Shown here: positions 9,720 through 22,900 of the stretch, in pieces
Numbering within the stretch: the first letter of the stretch is position 1
How the letters are laid out: every line of letters starts with the position of its first letter
Source of the DNA: Vitis vinifera
Taxonomy: Eukaryota > Streptophyta > Magnoliopsida > Vitales > Vitaceae
DNA length: 64,000 nt
Assembly: GCF_030704535.1 (NCBI RefSeq)
Contig: NC_081818.1
Coordinates: 28,786,001 to 28,850,000 of the forward strand
Direction of reading: 5' to 3'
Notes under the pieces: model-generated
What the model saw: the letters and a program-made list of their open reading frames with translations, nothing else
Database searches by the model: none
What the model was told of the DNA's origin: nothing
Program-made: the position numbers and the translations under genes

Positions 9720-12700
9720 ATGGCGTTCTCTTCTCGGCGTGGAGGATGGGCTCACTCTTTGCTTCCCTCTTCCAATTCCAAATCCAAGCTACCCAGAAAG
9801 GCTCGCAAGAGGACCTTCCTCAAGGACTTCTTCTTGGCCAACTTTTTCACAATCGGCCTCTCGCTCTCCCTCATCTTCCTCCTCTTCATCACCTTCCGAT
9901 ACGGGGTCCCCAAGCCCCTGGCCTTCAAATCAAGCAACTCTCGCCTGCCCAAGCTCAGAAAACAGGGTCCCAGGAAGCCCATTTCGCCGGAGGTCGCGGG
10001 TTCGGGGGCTGCGGTTGATATCACCACCAAGGATTTGTATGATAAGATCGAGTTCTTGGATAAGGATGGTGGGCCGTGGAAGCAAGGTTGGGTAGTGAAT
10101 TACAAAGGGAACGAGTGGGATTCGGAGAAATTGAAGATTTTTGTGGTGCCGCATTCGCATAACGATCCGGGTTGGAAGCTCACGGTCGAAGAGTACTACG
10201 ATCGGCAGTCGCGCCACATACTTGATACCATCGTCGAGACGCTTTCCAAGGTGGGTCTTCGGTATAATTTTCTGATCTTACAATTTCTGGGTCTTTGTTG
10301 AGTTGGATTGAAATTAATTGAGCAAATGATGTGTTGCCGGTCTTTAACGAGCTTTCCTGAAACAAGCTTAGTGAAGTGATGATTATGATTGTTTTTTCCT
10401 CTTTGGTTTGGGGTTTACGATGTCTTTGTAACTGAATTTTTATTAGCTTTTACGTTTCTTTCTATGATTTGTTTTAGTTAATTAGCCAACTTGTTGCTGT
10501 TACATAGTGATTTTAAATTAGAATTGGATTGGTTGCTGGGAAAATGTATGGGAAGAAGAGAAATAGAAGGTTAATAAGCATTAAAAAGTCACTAAATTGA
10601 ACTACTTGGATCACTGGAGTTAAGTTTGTCATTTCTCATGTTCTTTCCTTGTTTTTCTGAGTAACCAAACAGAGCACGGAGCAGAAGGGAACATGGATAA
10701 ATCATTTATGTTTTGTATCATTGGTTTGTGGAACATAGGAATAATTAGAGTTTATCTGTTTAAAAAATGGTAGAATTTTTGCTTGTTTATGAGAAAGTTG
10801 TTTGGAGAGTACACAGAGGCCTGATGTTACTCAGGATTGTATTGGGTGGATGTGTAGGATGCTCGCCGCAAGTTTATATGGGAAGAGATGTCTTATCTGG
10901 AGAGATGGTGGAGGGATGCCTCTGATACTAGAAAAGAAGCCTTCACTAATCTGGTCAAGAATGGGCAATTAGAAATTGTTGGAGGTGGATGGGTGATGAA
11001 TGATGAGGTAAATCTTTTTGGCCTTTATAAGCTTATTTTCTGTCAATTGCTACTAAAAAACACTTGATATTCCTGTGCTAGCTGAATTTGTAACTTCGTT
11101 CTGAGTTTTATTTGAACTTCTCCACAATTTTTTCTCCTTCAAGCTTTGTATTTACGTCAGTGAGATGCTTGTTTCTTGGTTCATGATTATCATCAGATCA
11201 TGGGAAAGTTCTATAGATCATAGTATCGTATGGAATGAGTTTGTAATATGCCAAGGCTGGTTTCTGCACTAAATTTGATTCCCAATCTTTTGGTTGGATT
11301 TGGCTAGTTATGGTACCGCTTTGAAGAATTCTAGTTCAAAATTTCACTATATTCTGGTTGAGCAGTCTATTCTCCAGGAAATCATTGTCCCCTCAACTCC
11401 CCTCTAAATTTTAGTTGTTGAGTTTACTAGTTTACTGGTTAGCACTGATTCTAGTCATCAAATTAAGCAAGGAAACAAATGTGTTTATTGACAGAAAACT
11501 TTTGCAGAAAGATAAAAATAGAACTATAAAATAAGACTAGTCTGTTAATCTAATTCCAGGCTATGCTTTCACTGCTCTTGAAATATGAATTAACTGCAAA
11601 AAAATTTCATTCTGAGAAACCTAACTCATCAAGTCTGTGATTCACTTTCTTTTTGCAGGCTAATTCGCATTATTTTGCCATAATTGAGCAGGTATACCAT
11701 ACACTCTATTTCAGCTCTTTTAGTAGTACATATTTCTTGTTTTTTATTGGTTGTTTGTTCTGCATTATTCTTGTGGCTGTGTTAACAGCCAAATCCATCT
11801 ATCAAAAAACTATTAGGCATTGAATTTGAATTTACTTACTGTCCATGTGATTCATTGGCGTTTCTTAAGGTTCCTAAGCTTGATAGTCCCTCAACATATT
11901 GTTGGAATAATTAACTAAATCAGTTGTTCTGCTTGTAAGTTGAAATGTTAATATCATAAGAAGAGTGGAGCAGAATCTGAATTGCGATCCTAGATAAGAA
12001 GATGCATGGGACATTAGGATGGTTATGAATGAATTAGTAAATTTGAGATAGAAAGATATCAATGTAGTTTTGGTGCACTTATGTTTTCTTAGTCATCTTT
12101 GGTGGAGTTCTAGGATTTATTTTGGTTGAGGTCTCTGTTTGTTTCATCTATATGTTGAAAATATGTTAATGATATGCATCCTTGTTCTTTTATATGTTCA
12201 CCCTTTCACTTACCCAAAAAAGAAAAAATTGTTAATGATATTATATAGTGTGTTTTAAGTTAGTCATTTGGATTTGTGCATGATCTAAAGGATGTTAGGC
12301 AATTTTGACTGCATACACACTGATGCATGCACCTACAAACATTCACACATTCACATTTGGGCACAATGGGAACAGACTGCATACAGTTCCGTATGAGCTA
12401 ATTTTCCCCAGTTCAATTCAATGGTCAAGGGAATTGCCCCCTTTTGTTCCTTATAGTCAAATCTCATTTGCTCATCTTCTTTTAAATTCTTTTTGCTTGT
12501 TAGCATTCAATGCTGATAATCTACAAGATTAAGATCTTTTAGTATCTGTTTCCTGGGTAGCTCTGAAAGTTCTTAATTTGTATAGATTCTATCCTATCAC
12601 CCTGTCATTCATGCATCAGGTATGTGGTTAAATGATGCTTTCATGTGCAAATCAGATATCCTCTCTTTTTTTTTGGGGGGGAAGGTGCTCACTCTGGATA

Positions 12701-15700
12701 GGCTCCAGATAAGAGGGGTGCAACTCCCAAATTGCTGTTTTTTGTGTGGTTGTGATGAAGAGAATGTAAATCATATTCTTTTACACTGTATAGTGACTAG
12801 AGCCTTATGGGATATTATTTTTGGGTTGATAGATATTAAGTGGGTCCTCCCAGAAATTGTAAAGGAGACTTTAATCTCCTGGAGGGGCTCATTTGTAGGG
12901 AAGAAAAGGAAAAAGATTTGGAAATCCATTCCGTTGTGTATTTTTTGGATGGTTTGGAAGGAGAGGAATAGGTTAGCGTTTAGGGGGGGTGTGGTGAATA
13001 TCCAGAGGTTAAAGAGTTCTTTTGTTTGTAATTTATGGAATTGGGCCAAAGTGTATTTAGGTGAGAAGTCTTTCTCCCTTATAGGTTTTTTGGAGTGGAT
13101 AGCTTCCACTTGAGGGGAGGTAGTTCTTTTTGGTCCTTTTTCTCTTTTTGAGGCTGTAGCCGTCTTGTATACTCCCTGTATGCTTTGTGGCGATTAGCCT
13201 TTCTAATGCAATTCTTGTTTACTTATCAAAAAAAAAAAAAAAATTGGTTTATTGTATTGAATTCATACAACAATCAATGAGGTTACTAGTCTGTATTATC
13301 TGTTTCCTAGGCAGCTCTCAAATTCTTAATTCATTGGTGATTCCCCCATCTGATCTTTGTCTGATTTATATCTCAGATTACAGAGGGAAATATGTGGTTA
13401 AATGACACCATTGGGGTTGTTCCTAAAAATTCTTGGGCAATAGATCCATTTGGTTACTCTCCGACCATGGCTTATCTTCTTCGTCGCATGGGCTTTGAAA
13501 ACATGCTTATCCAGAGGACCCACTATGAGCTGAAGAAAGAGCTTTCTTGGCACAAGAATTTGGAGTACATATGGCGTCAGAGCTGGGATGCTGAGGAATC
13601 CACAGACATTTTTGTCCATATGATGCCCTTCTATTCATATGATGTTCCACATACTTGTGGACCCGAGCCTGCTATCTGTTGTCAGTTTGACTTTGCTCGA
13701 ATGCGTGGCTTTATGTATGAACTCTGTCCATGGGGGCAACATCCAGTAGAGACCAACCAGGAAAATGTGCAAGAGAGAGCACTGAAACTACTAGATCAAT
13801 ATAAGAAGAAATCAACACTATACCGGACAAATACACTGCTTGTTCCTCTGGGAGATGATTTTCGTTATATCAGCATCGATGAAGCAGAAGCTCAGTTTAG
13901 GAATTACCAGCTGTTATTTGATTATATTAATTCTAATCCCAGTCTAAATGCAGAAGCAAAGTTTGGCACTTTGGAAGACTATTTCCATACACTACGGGAG
14001 GAGGCTGATAGAATAAATTATTCACGTCCTGGTGAGATTGGCTCTGGCCAGGTTGGAGGTTTTCCTTCACTCTCAGGTGACTTCTTTACATATGCTGATA
14101 GACAACATGACTATTGGAGTGGCTATTATGTATCAAGACCTTTCTTCAAGGCTGTTGATCGGGTTCTCGAGCAGACATTACGAGCTACAGAAATGCTGAT
14201 AGCTTTATTGCTAGGACACTGCCATAGAGCTCAATGTGAAAGATTGCCAACTGGCTTTGCCTACAAGTTGACTGCAGCAAGAAGAAACTTAGCTCTTTTC
14301 CAGCATCATGATGGGGTAACTGGCACTGCTAAGGATCATGTGGTTGAGGATTATGGAACTAGGATGCATACATCTTTGCAGGACTTGCAAATTTTCATGT
14401 CTAAAGCTATTGAAGTACTGCTTGGAATCCGTCATGAAAAATCTGATCAGACCACAGCTCAGTTTGAGCCAGCACAGCTAAGATCCAAATATGATATCCA
14501 GCCAACTCACAGAGCAATCAGCCCTCCAGAAGGAAGTGCTCAGTCTGTGGTATTTTTTAATCCATTGGAGCAAACAAGGAATGAGGTTGTGATGGTTGTG
14601 GTTAATCGGCCAGATGTAACTGTTTTGGCTTCCAACTGGACATGTGTTAAAAGCCAAGTTTCCCCTGAGTGGCAACATGATAAAAGCAAGATTTTCACTG
14701 GGAGGCATCGTGTCCATTGGAAAGCTTCTGTTCCTGCCATGGGATTGGAAACATATTACATTGCTGTTGGATATGTTGGATGTGAGAAAGCCAAACAAGC
14801 AAAACTTAAATTTGCCACAAAGTCCAATCATTTGCCTTGCCCTGCACCATATGCTTGCTCAAAGTTAGAAGGTGACACAGCAGAAATCCAAAATCGGCAT
14901 CAAACACTCACCTTTGATGTTAAGCTTGGTTTGTTGCAGAAAATAAGCCACAAGGATGGTTCGCAAAGTGTTGTGGGTGAAGACATAAGCATGTATTCTA
15001 GTTGGGGAAGTGGGGCTTATCTATTCAAGCCCACTGGTGATGCTCAGCCTATTATCAAAAGTGGTGGTCAAATGGTGATTTCTGAGGGCCCTCTGATGCA
15101 GGAAGTTTTTTCTTATCCAAAGACAACGGTAGAAAAGACCCCCATCTCTCACAGCACCCGCATATATAATGGAGAAAAGAATAGCATACAGGAATTTGTA
15201 GTTGAGAAGGAATATCATGTTGAGCTTATTGGTCAGGATTTCAATGACAAGGAATTGATAGTAAGATACAAGACAGACATTGATAACAAAAGGATCTTTT
15301 ACTCTGATCTAAATGGCTTTCAAATGAGCAGGAGGGAAACCTATGATAAGATTCCTCTGCAGGGGAATTACTATCCAATGCCTTCTTTGGCATTCATGCA
15401 AGGATCCAATGGTCAACGGTTTTCTGTACATACCCGACAGTCATTGGGTGCAGCAAGCCTTAAAAATGGTTGGTTGGAGATTATGCTTGACCGCCGTTTA
15501 TTGAGAGATGATGAACGTGGCCTTGGGCAAGGAGTAATGGATAACCGTCCGATGAATGTAGTTTTCCACATCCTAGTGGAATCCAACATTTCCTCCACTT
15601 CAAATCCAGTTTCCAACCCTCTTCCACTAGACCCCTCTCTTCTCTCTCATAGTGTAGGTGCTCATCTGAACTATCCCTTGCACGCATTCATTGCCAAGAA

Positions 15701-16112
15701 ACCACAGGAAACAGCGGTGCAACAGCCATCAAGATCCTTCTCTCCTTTAACTGCTTCCTTACCATGTGACCTGCATGTTGTGACCTTCAAGGTCCCTCGG
15801 CCGTCAAAATACCCTCTGCAGCCCCCTGAAGACCCCAGATTTGTTCTGATGTTGCAAAGGCGAAAGTGGGATTCTTCCTACTGTAGAAAGGGCAGGTCAC
15901 AATGCACACGCATAGCCGACGAGCCTGTAAATCTGTTCTCCATGTTCAAGGGGCTTACGGTGTTGAATGCCAGAGCAACTTCTCTAAACCTCTTGCATGA
16001 GGACACAGAGATGCTTGGGTACAGTGAAAAGGTTGGAGAAGCTGCTCAGGAGGGTCCAGTGCTTATCTCTCCCATGGAAATACAGGCTTACAAATTGGAA
16101 CTGCGTCCCTAA
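9720..16112 (+). CDS. GMII: Golgi alpha-mannosidase II (GH38), N-glycan processing
   Basis: The enzyme removes the alpha-1,3 and alpha-1,6 mannoses from GlcNAcMan5GlcNAc2 in the medial Golgi, giving complex N-glycans. Exons are 9720-10250, 10858-11007, 11659-11691 and 13377-16112, all phase 0, giving 1149 residues (Arabidopsis GMII is about 1170). A short basic tail precedes one membrane anchor at residues about 40-60, as expected for a type II Golgi protein. GH38 motifs are intact: HSHNDPGW at 145-152 (zinc ligands H147 and D149), WAIDPFGYSPTMAYL with nucleophile D261, and FQHHDGVTGT near 547 with the last zinc-binding His. The long last exon holds most of the protein. Intron 3 (11692-13376) carries a duplicated piece of its own 3' border, a LINE and a small retro-insert. 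The frame looks fully functional. Confidence 0.96.
12176..12229 (+). mobile_element. 54-bp retroposed fragment with 12-bp target duplication
   Basis: The same 12 bp, TGTTAATGATAT, flank the insert at 12164-12175 and 12230-12241. The insert ends in CACTTACCCAAAAAAGAAAA, like the TTACTTATC-poly(A) end of the local LINEs. It lies in GMII intron 3 and reads as an extremely truncated LINE insertion. Confidence 0.6.
12528..12660 (+). repeat. Degenerate copy of the GMII intron 3/exon 4 border
   Basis: TCTGTTTCCTGGGTAGCTCT..TTCTTAATT and then ATGTGGTTAAATGATGC here match TCTGTTTCCTAGGCAGCTCT..TTCTTAATT and ATGTGGTTAAATGACAC at about 13297-13410. The second copy is the real acceptor and start of exon 4. 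In this first copy the ITEGN codons and the acceptor have decayed (GCATCAG/GTATGTGG), so it should not be used. Confidence 0.65.
12673..13243 (+). mobile_element. 5'-truncated LINE with zf-RVT domain, in GMII intron 3
   Basis: An open frame to the stop at 13113 reads KVLTLDRLQIRG, then CCFLCGCDEENVNHILLHC (the zf-RVT Cys/His cluster), LWDIIFGLIDIKWVLPE and FWMVWKERNRLAF. A 3' UTR with CTTGTATACTCCCTGTATGC follows and then TTACTTATC plus 16 A (13228-13243). It has the same orientation as GMII. Only the last roughly 150 codons of ORF2 remain. A target duplication was not found. Confidence 0.85.
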
Positions 16113-16908
16113 CAAATGTATACGACAGTCTTATTGTATCACCCTTCCTCATGGTGGCTGAGTGAGCTGGGGTTAGTAGCCAAAAAGACCCTATTTCTTC
16201 AAATCCTCATCAAATAATTGTGGAATTGGCTTACCACCCTCAGGCCAGTGACAATATGTTGAAGCAGCAAGATAATTATCAGTAGAATGTTGTACAAGTT
16301 CTTCAAATAGTTGAGGTTCAGTGACCTTCGCTTTTTCTTTTTGTTTGATATACAACCACTGTCTTTAAATCAAGCGATGGGAAAACCCTTTTTTTGGTGA
16401 GTCATTGTTGGAGTTGGGAGGATTGTAGCATCAGTGTCAGTAATTTCCAGAAAACATTAGAACATCATACCATTATAATGTTTTGAGTATATATTGTCTC
16501 TGCATATGATTTTTAGCTTCAAAAACAAACATTAACAGGCACTATAGGTGCCTAAAGATTTAAGCACGTATCGGCATCATTAATGAAGAGTTGATTTGAT
16601 TCTTGTCCATTTATAATAAGTTGTGGGAGGAAATCCAATCATACTCTCTATTTCATCTTGAATATCAGGTCTGGATCGAAGAAGAAAATATATGTATATA
16701 TATTTTCCTTTTTTTCTTATTCAGAAATTTAATTGATATACCAGCAATTAATCGGCTGGCATTAGGTGCATCTGGCAGCAAAGTTGTTTTCTGCTCTCCT
16801 ACAATACATGATATATAATGTCACAAAACCGGGAAAGGGAAAGAAACAAAAGAACCAATAAACTAAAATTGCCGCTGGGCTGCCTCATGGATTTCAGTAT
16901 CCGTGTCA
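16113..16908. other. Gap between convergent GMII and GMPPA genes
   Basis: Holds the 3' UTRs of the two genes. No separate gene is seen; ATATATGT/ATATATAT strings lie near 16690. Confidence 0.5.
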
Positions 16909-19900
16909 CTACAGAATGATCTCCTCTTGGACGCTGTCATTTAGGGTTTTGTTTGGGAGAACAATGCTGTTGATCACAACCACTTCATCTTCGACAGTTA
17001 CAGACTCTCCTGCATTTTAGAAATGAAACAATTATAAAGAAATGTTGTTCAAGTGCATTAGAGTTTCAGCCTTGGTGAAGAAAAGAGAAATGGGAAGACA
17101 ATGGCAAATACCAATTATGGCAATTCCAAGCTTTGCATTGTAGTCGCCTTCAGCCTGAACCAGACGATCAAAGTTTGATCAGTCCTAGTAAAGGGAAGAG
17201 TGCAGAGAAGCATGGTTTCACAGGTTATGACTTAGGTACATTATGGCCTAGGGTAAGGGAAAAGGGTTTCTTCCAATGTTAAAATTCAAATTGAACAAAA
17301 TAAAAAGGTTTTATTTTGAGCAATGAATTGCATCAGGGTAATCTTTGGGTGATCCTACAGAATGTTAGGGTTAGAACATGAAGAAGCTGCATCACTAGAC
17401 TTGCCTGGACACGTGACCATTTCCCAATAAATGACTTCCATCCAACAATAGCATGCATAACGACAGCATTTTCCTGTTGGGAGAATAAAATGTATTAGCT
17501 TCAGGATGCAGGTATAAATACTTCACAAGTTCTTGATTTCCATACCTTGATTTCAACATCATCTAAAATGATGCAATCTGAAAGTCTTACACCTGCTCCT
17601 ATACGAACGTTTGCTGAAATAGAGACATTGGGACCAATCTGTACAAAAATGGAAACAAACAATTTAGATGAAAACAAGATACAAAAAACAGTAGAAAGAA
17701 GTAAAACTCCAGAAGTCCAGAATTATAGCCTCTTGAAATTTGTTTGTCTAAGTCAAGGCCTTTCTAGAGCTTGATGCTCTGGTTACCTGCAAGTACTTAT
17801 TAGGCCACAGGCTAAGTTACTTATGGTACTTTGATGATTTCTGTAAGTTCTGTTCGAGTATACTTTTTCTAGTATTTTTAAATGCTTTTGTTTAATGACT
17901 ATACAAGAGTATATACAATAGGTTTATAAGAAAATACACCCAAAAAGGGGGTTTTACCATTGGTTCCTAAAACACTTACTAGGATAATATCAATAAATGA
18001 AGTTTCAACAAATCATTAAAATTCATAAGAATGAACTCATGGACTATTGAAGCCTACTAGCTTCAACACTACAAATTTAAATTTCCATGATACTTTCCAG
18101 GTATGAACTTCAGGTACTTTATAATAAGGACATTTATAAATTTATTTCTTTTTAACATTGTATACAATGCTGACAATTGATGATCAAATCTACATTAAAG
18201 TTGTGAAAGCAATACTGCTAACTGTGTGCATGCATACATTGGAAGGAGATGAGGTGGAATTACCTTTGCAGTTGGGTGCACTTTTGCTGATGGATGAATA
18301 TAAACATCACCAACAATTGTAGCACTCTTAGTACCATCTCCGCTGGCCAGAAGATGGGGACTGGTGTATCGAAATTGGGCAAGATATAAAGAAGAACATT
18401 TCAAAGACATCCTGTAAGGTAAACCAAAACTTTAGATGATTACAGATAATGAGGCATAAAAAATGAAATGAGAACATTTGGTAGGATTACTCTACCCTGG
18501 AGTCTTAATCTGTTCCCAGAAGTCCGTGGTCTCATATGTATACAATTGCTTCTTTCCAGCAAGAGGTGACAAGATATCTTGATCTAATCTAACAAAATCT
18601 GTAGGATGGGTCCTGTAGAAAGAAGTTTCATCAGCATGAAAATTGAGGAACTACAGTTTTAAAAAATTGATAGGTCTGCAAAGAACAGTCTCTGCAAATC
18701 TAATGTGACATATGGGTTATTCTTTCAGTGAAGGAAAAAAGGAAGACATGTCATTATAAATATAGCTGAAATCATGCACCACTGGTTAAGAATAAGATGC
18801 CAAAATATTCAATTCAACAAAAATCAATTGAAACAAGCATGTGTCATGAACTCATGGCTTCGGCAATACATGCCTATGTCTAGAAATTAAATAACCTTAT
18901 GGAGCATAAATCTTGCCAAAGAAAAAAACAAAATCTAATTCCAATTAAAGTTCACGCCAGACCAAAATCTTTAACAAATCTAAGACTCTTAAACAAGCAT
19001 TAAATCAATTGCCCTGAGAGATCATGGAATGGTTCAAAAAAGGTGTCGATCACTCATCCAAGTCTTGAACAGAAGTTTACCTTTGTCAGACCAATGTCAT
19101 ACTTAGAAAATGGTATAAATCTCCCATCACTCAGCTGTAGACTATAACAAACTGCTATTGAAGCTACACATTGATGTTAGCAGAAGTAACCCAAATTTTG
19201 GTGACCCTATTCATACTGAGGTTTCAAATTTGGGAGCATGGCCCATAGCACAAGCCATCCTGATATTCTATTTGATGATGCATGCAACACAAGTAGAGAA
19301 ATCTCCAATCATTTGTTGGAATACATTTTAGATTGTTTCCATGCCCGAACAAAAGGAGCATAAAATTGTCAAAGATCCTGCATCCTGTAAATAGGCCGGA
19401 AATCTTGTTCCTCAAAATATGTCATACTGGCACTCAGTGGCGGAGCCAGAATATTGACGAGGGAGGGCAAGGATTAAAACATGCATTATAGTTTATAATC
19501 AAAATACAACCAAATTTTGGATTTAAAAAGAGAATCTAAGAAATATTTCAAAAGAATTAAAAATTAGAAAGAAATCTGACTAGAAACTTTTTAACAATTT
19601 TAACAATTTCTGCAGTTAAAAAATCTCTTTTTTTTTCTTAAAGAATTTATTAATTTTTCTAATAAATTTTGAGATTTTTTTTTTTAAATAACTAAGTATA
19701 AAATCAATTTAAAGTTTTTTTTACTTAAAATTATCTATCATAAATCTGAATGTAAACATAAACTACCATGTGAATAACTAAATAGGATATATGATTTAAT
19801 ATAGTTATATAGTTGAGTTATAAATAAGTTATTATTTAATTAAATATGAAAAATTTAAAATTTAGAAATCTGAAATGGAAAGTGAAGAGAACACACTATA

Positions 19901-22900
19901 AAAAAAATTTGTTTGATTCAAATACGAAATTGAAATTACCAAAAATTTAATTTCATTAAAAAAATTATAATAAAATGAAAATTTTTACATACATGAAAAT
20001 AATGAAAAATAAATTAAGATGATGTATGTGCAAGAAAAAAAAAAAAAAAAACTAAGAATATCAAATAGATTTCATTTTACAAAAGATTTTGTTTGTTTTT
20101 AAATTTTATTTAAAATTTTTATATATTTTTATTTAAATCCTTGGGAACTAGTTTTTTTTTTTTTTTTGTCAATATTTATCTTTTGAAACTGAAAAATTAA
20201 ACTTATATATTTAAGGAGGGGCAAAGTTTCTAATTTTCTTTTTATTTTTTATTTTCTAAATCTTTAATTTCATAAGTTTTTTGAGGGCCGGCATGTGCCC
20301 CCTAGGCCCTTACTGGCTCCACCAGTGTTGGCACTGAATTTGCCAGCAAAATCAACAACTACATAACAGAAAAAAAAAAAAAAATCAAATTATTGGTATG
20401 ATTTATAATTCTGCAATGCATTTGGTGTTCATTTCTTATGCATTCCTGAAAGTTCAGAAGCAAAGCAGTGAAAGAGATTGTTATTTGAAAAGTTTGAAAC
20501 CAGTAATACCTTGTTGCTGATTGGAGAGCTTCAAAGCTAGACACACGGCGTAGACTAGCTGCAAAAGACAAAATAGAGTTCAGCTATCAGCAGGGTTGGA
20601 AATTTATCTGCAAATTGCACATAAAAAAAAAACAATGGACATGTCAAACTTGATGAATGCATTAAGTATACCAACATACAGCTACAATATGTTATGCGAG
20701 AAGAAGGATTTATACTATTCAGTTGATTTTAAGAACATGGATGCTTATTGCAGCATAGCTAATAGTCAGAAGTCCACTAACCATTTTTGTCATATAAAAG
20801 TATTAAAAGTTTATCTAGAACTGAGGACCGCTATGAGGAACAAACCCTTCAAATAACTGAATGATTGAAACATCAACCATGAATATGCTTTCCTTCCTAA
20901 AATCATATAGTTTAACCACAAAAGAGAGAAGCAGAGCCAACTAACTTTCTGACATTTCACGTGAATTTAACCTATTGCCCTATAGATTCCCATGAGTATC
21001 AATCAATCAAATATTCAAACAGAATCAGGAAGTCTTGAGTATAAAAACATTGCATGACAGAAGCTTCTCCTGCTGCCTTACTGATATAATTACTCACTAA
21101 AAACCTCATAAGAAAACTTGTTAAGAGAGGAAGATCACAAGGATAACTATATTCTAACCTTCATGTCATTTCAAATTAGTAGAAGGCAATTAAGACACTG
21201 AATCATATCACCAAGTTAATCTCACACTCCTTACATTCGGTTGAAAAGCAGATGCATGCTAAATTGCAAATGACATAAGTTTGTTAATGAACTTATAGCA
21301 CACCATGTATTCTCTTAGCTTGAAGTGTTCTAGCATTGCTTTATTAAGTATATTCTCTGAGTTTGGAAAAAAGAAGAAAAAAAAACTTTTGCATCGACTT
21401 CTAACATAAGCTCCATGACAAATTTCAACTTTTCCAAAACTCGTGGCACAAATTCATATGGATGTATTTTTGCATAACAATCAATGAAACTTATAGAAGC
21501 CAGGATTCTAATTGAAGGCACATAACTCCCAACCAATCAAGTCATCTATAGAAGAAAACCAACCTCTGTCTTCCCGGTGAGTGGAGACACCCTGGATGGC
21601 AGTAAAAATATCTGGGGTAAAGACATAGACACCACAGTTTATTAAATCACTTACCTGCGGTGGTTGAAAAAGATAAGATTTATGAGGAAAAAAGGGCCCA
21701 ACAACTAAGTGCAAGCACCAATTAACTTGCTAAAAAAAATGAGCCTTTGGTCTTTTACTTACAAAAGTTTCAGGTTTCTCTATGTAATGCAACAATTCAT
21801 TTGTGGTTGGATCAGCAACCAACTCGCCAAACTGGTTGGCTGATTCAGCAGAAACCTGCACATGGAGAAGAGTTTAAGCAAAACATGGAATAATGAGTAT
21901 TTGCAATGGAGACTGTATTCTAAGATGGACAAGCCAAAAAAAAAAAAAAACTGTTAATGTATGTAACTGACCTTGATTACTAACACTGTTCCCATCCCAC
22001 CATTCCTTCTATGTTCCACTGCAAATAAGGAGCCACTATTACAATGCATACCAGCCATACAAAATTAAAAAAATTTTGCAAGGAAAAACCAGTTTTATAA
22101 GCACAGACATGATGGCAAGAGGAAGTATCAAATATGTCCATGAACAGGATTGAGCATTGAGCTGTTTATGGAGAGTATGAAACTTACCTAGCATATCCGG
22201 AAGTGGAAAAGTGCAGCAAACATCACAGTTCAGCAGAAAGATATGTGACTGCCAAATAAAACAAATCATCAACACCAAATTTAATTATATTTAGGGAGTT
22301 GACAATTCAACATTGATTGTATAGAAAAAAAAAAAAAAAAAAAGCATTCAAAATTTTCTTTTCGCCTGTTCTTTTTCCTTTTTTGTTTTAAACAAACCAG
22401 TCGAACACATTAAGTCAATGCAGCAAGGTTTAGAGAAACTAAGCTTCCAATATATACTGATTTGAGGACTCAGTGACGAGTGGCACCATAATTTGGAGGA
22501 CTTGTTGTTAAGTTCAAAAACATAAACTTTATGGTTCAACTATACAATACAAATTAAATAGAATGAGTATCAGATTCAAACCGGGGCATCTTCCATGATT
22601 ACATCTCTGAAGTAATAAAGTCCACCAGCCGAACCATGGGGCTTGTCCTCTTTCAAGTATCTAAAGCAGGCCGTGCAGCAAGGACCAATAGTAAGATACA
22701 ACACAGTAAGTCTTGCGCTTCATATCAACATCAAGAAATATAACAAGAATAAAACCACATATAGAAATGGTGAGCCAATCAATGGGCTCTTCACCTGATT
22801 GGCACTTTGAGCTCATTAGAGACTGAAGAAACATATAATGCCAATTCCCGTTCCTCATAGAACCCAACTAGAAATATTTGTGCCAAATTGGGTATCTACA

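Noticed and set aside
12622-13113. Alternative exon of GMII
   Set aside because: It starts with a decayed copy of exon 4 (MWLNDA) and then becomes LINE zf-RVT sequence.
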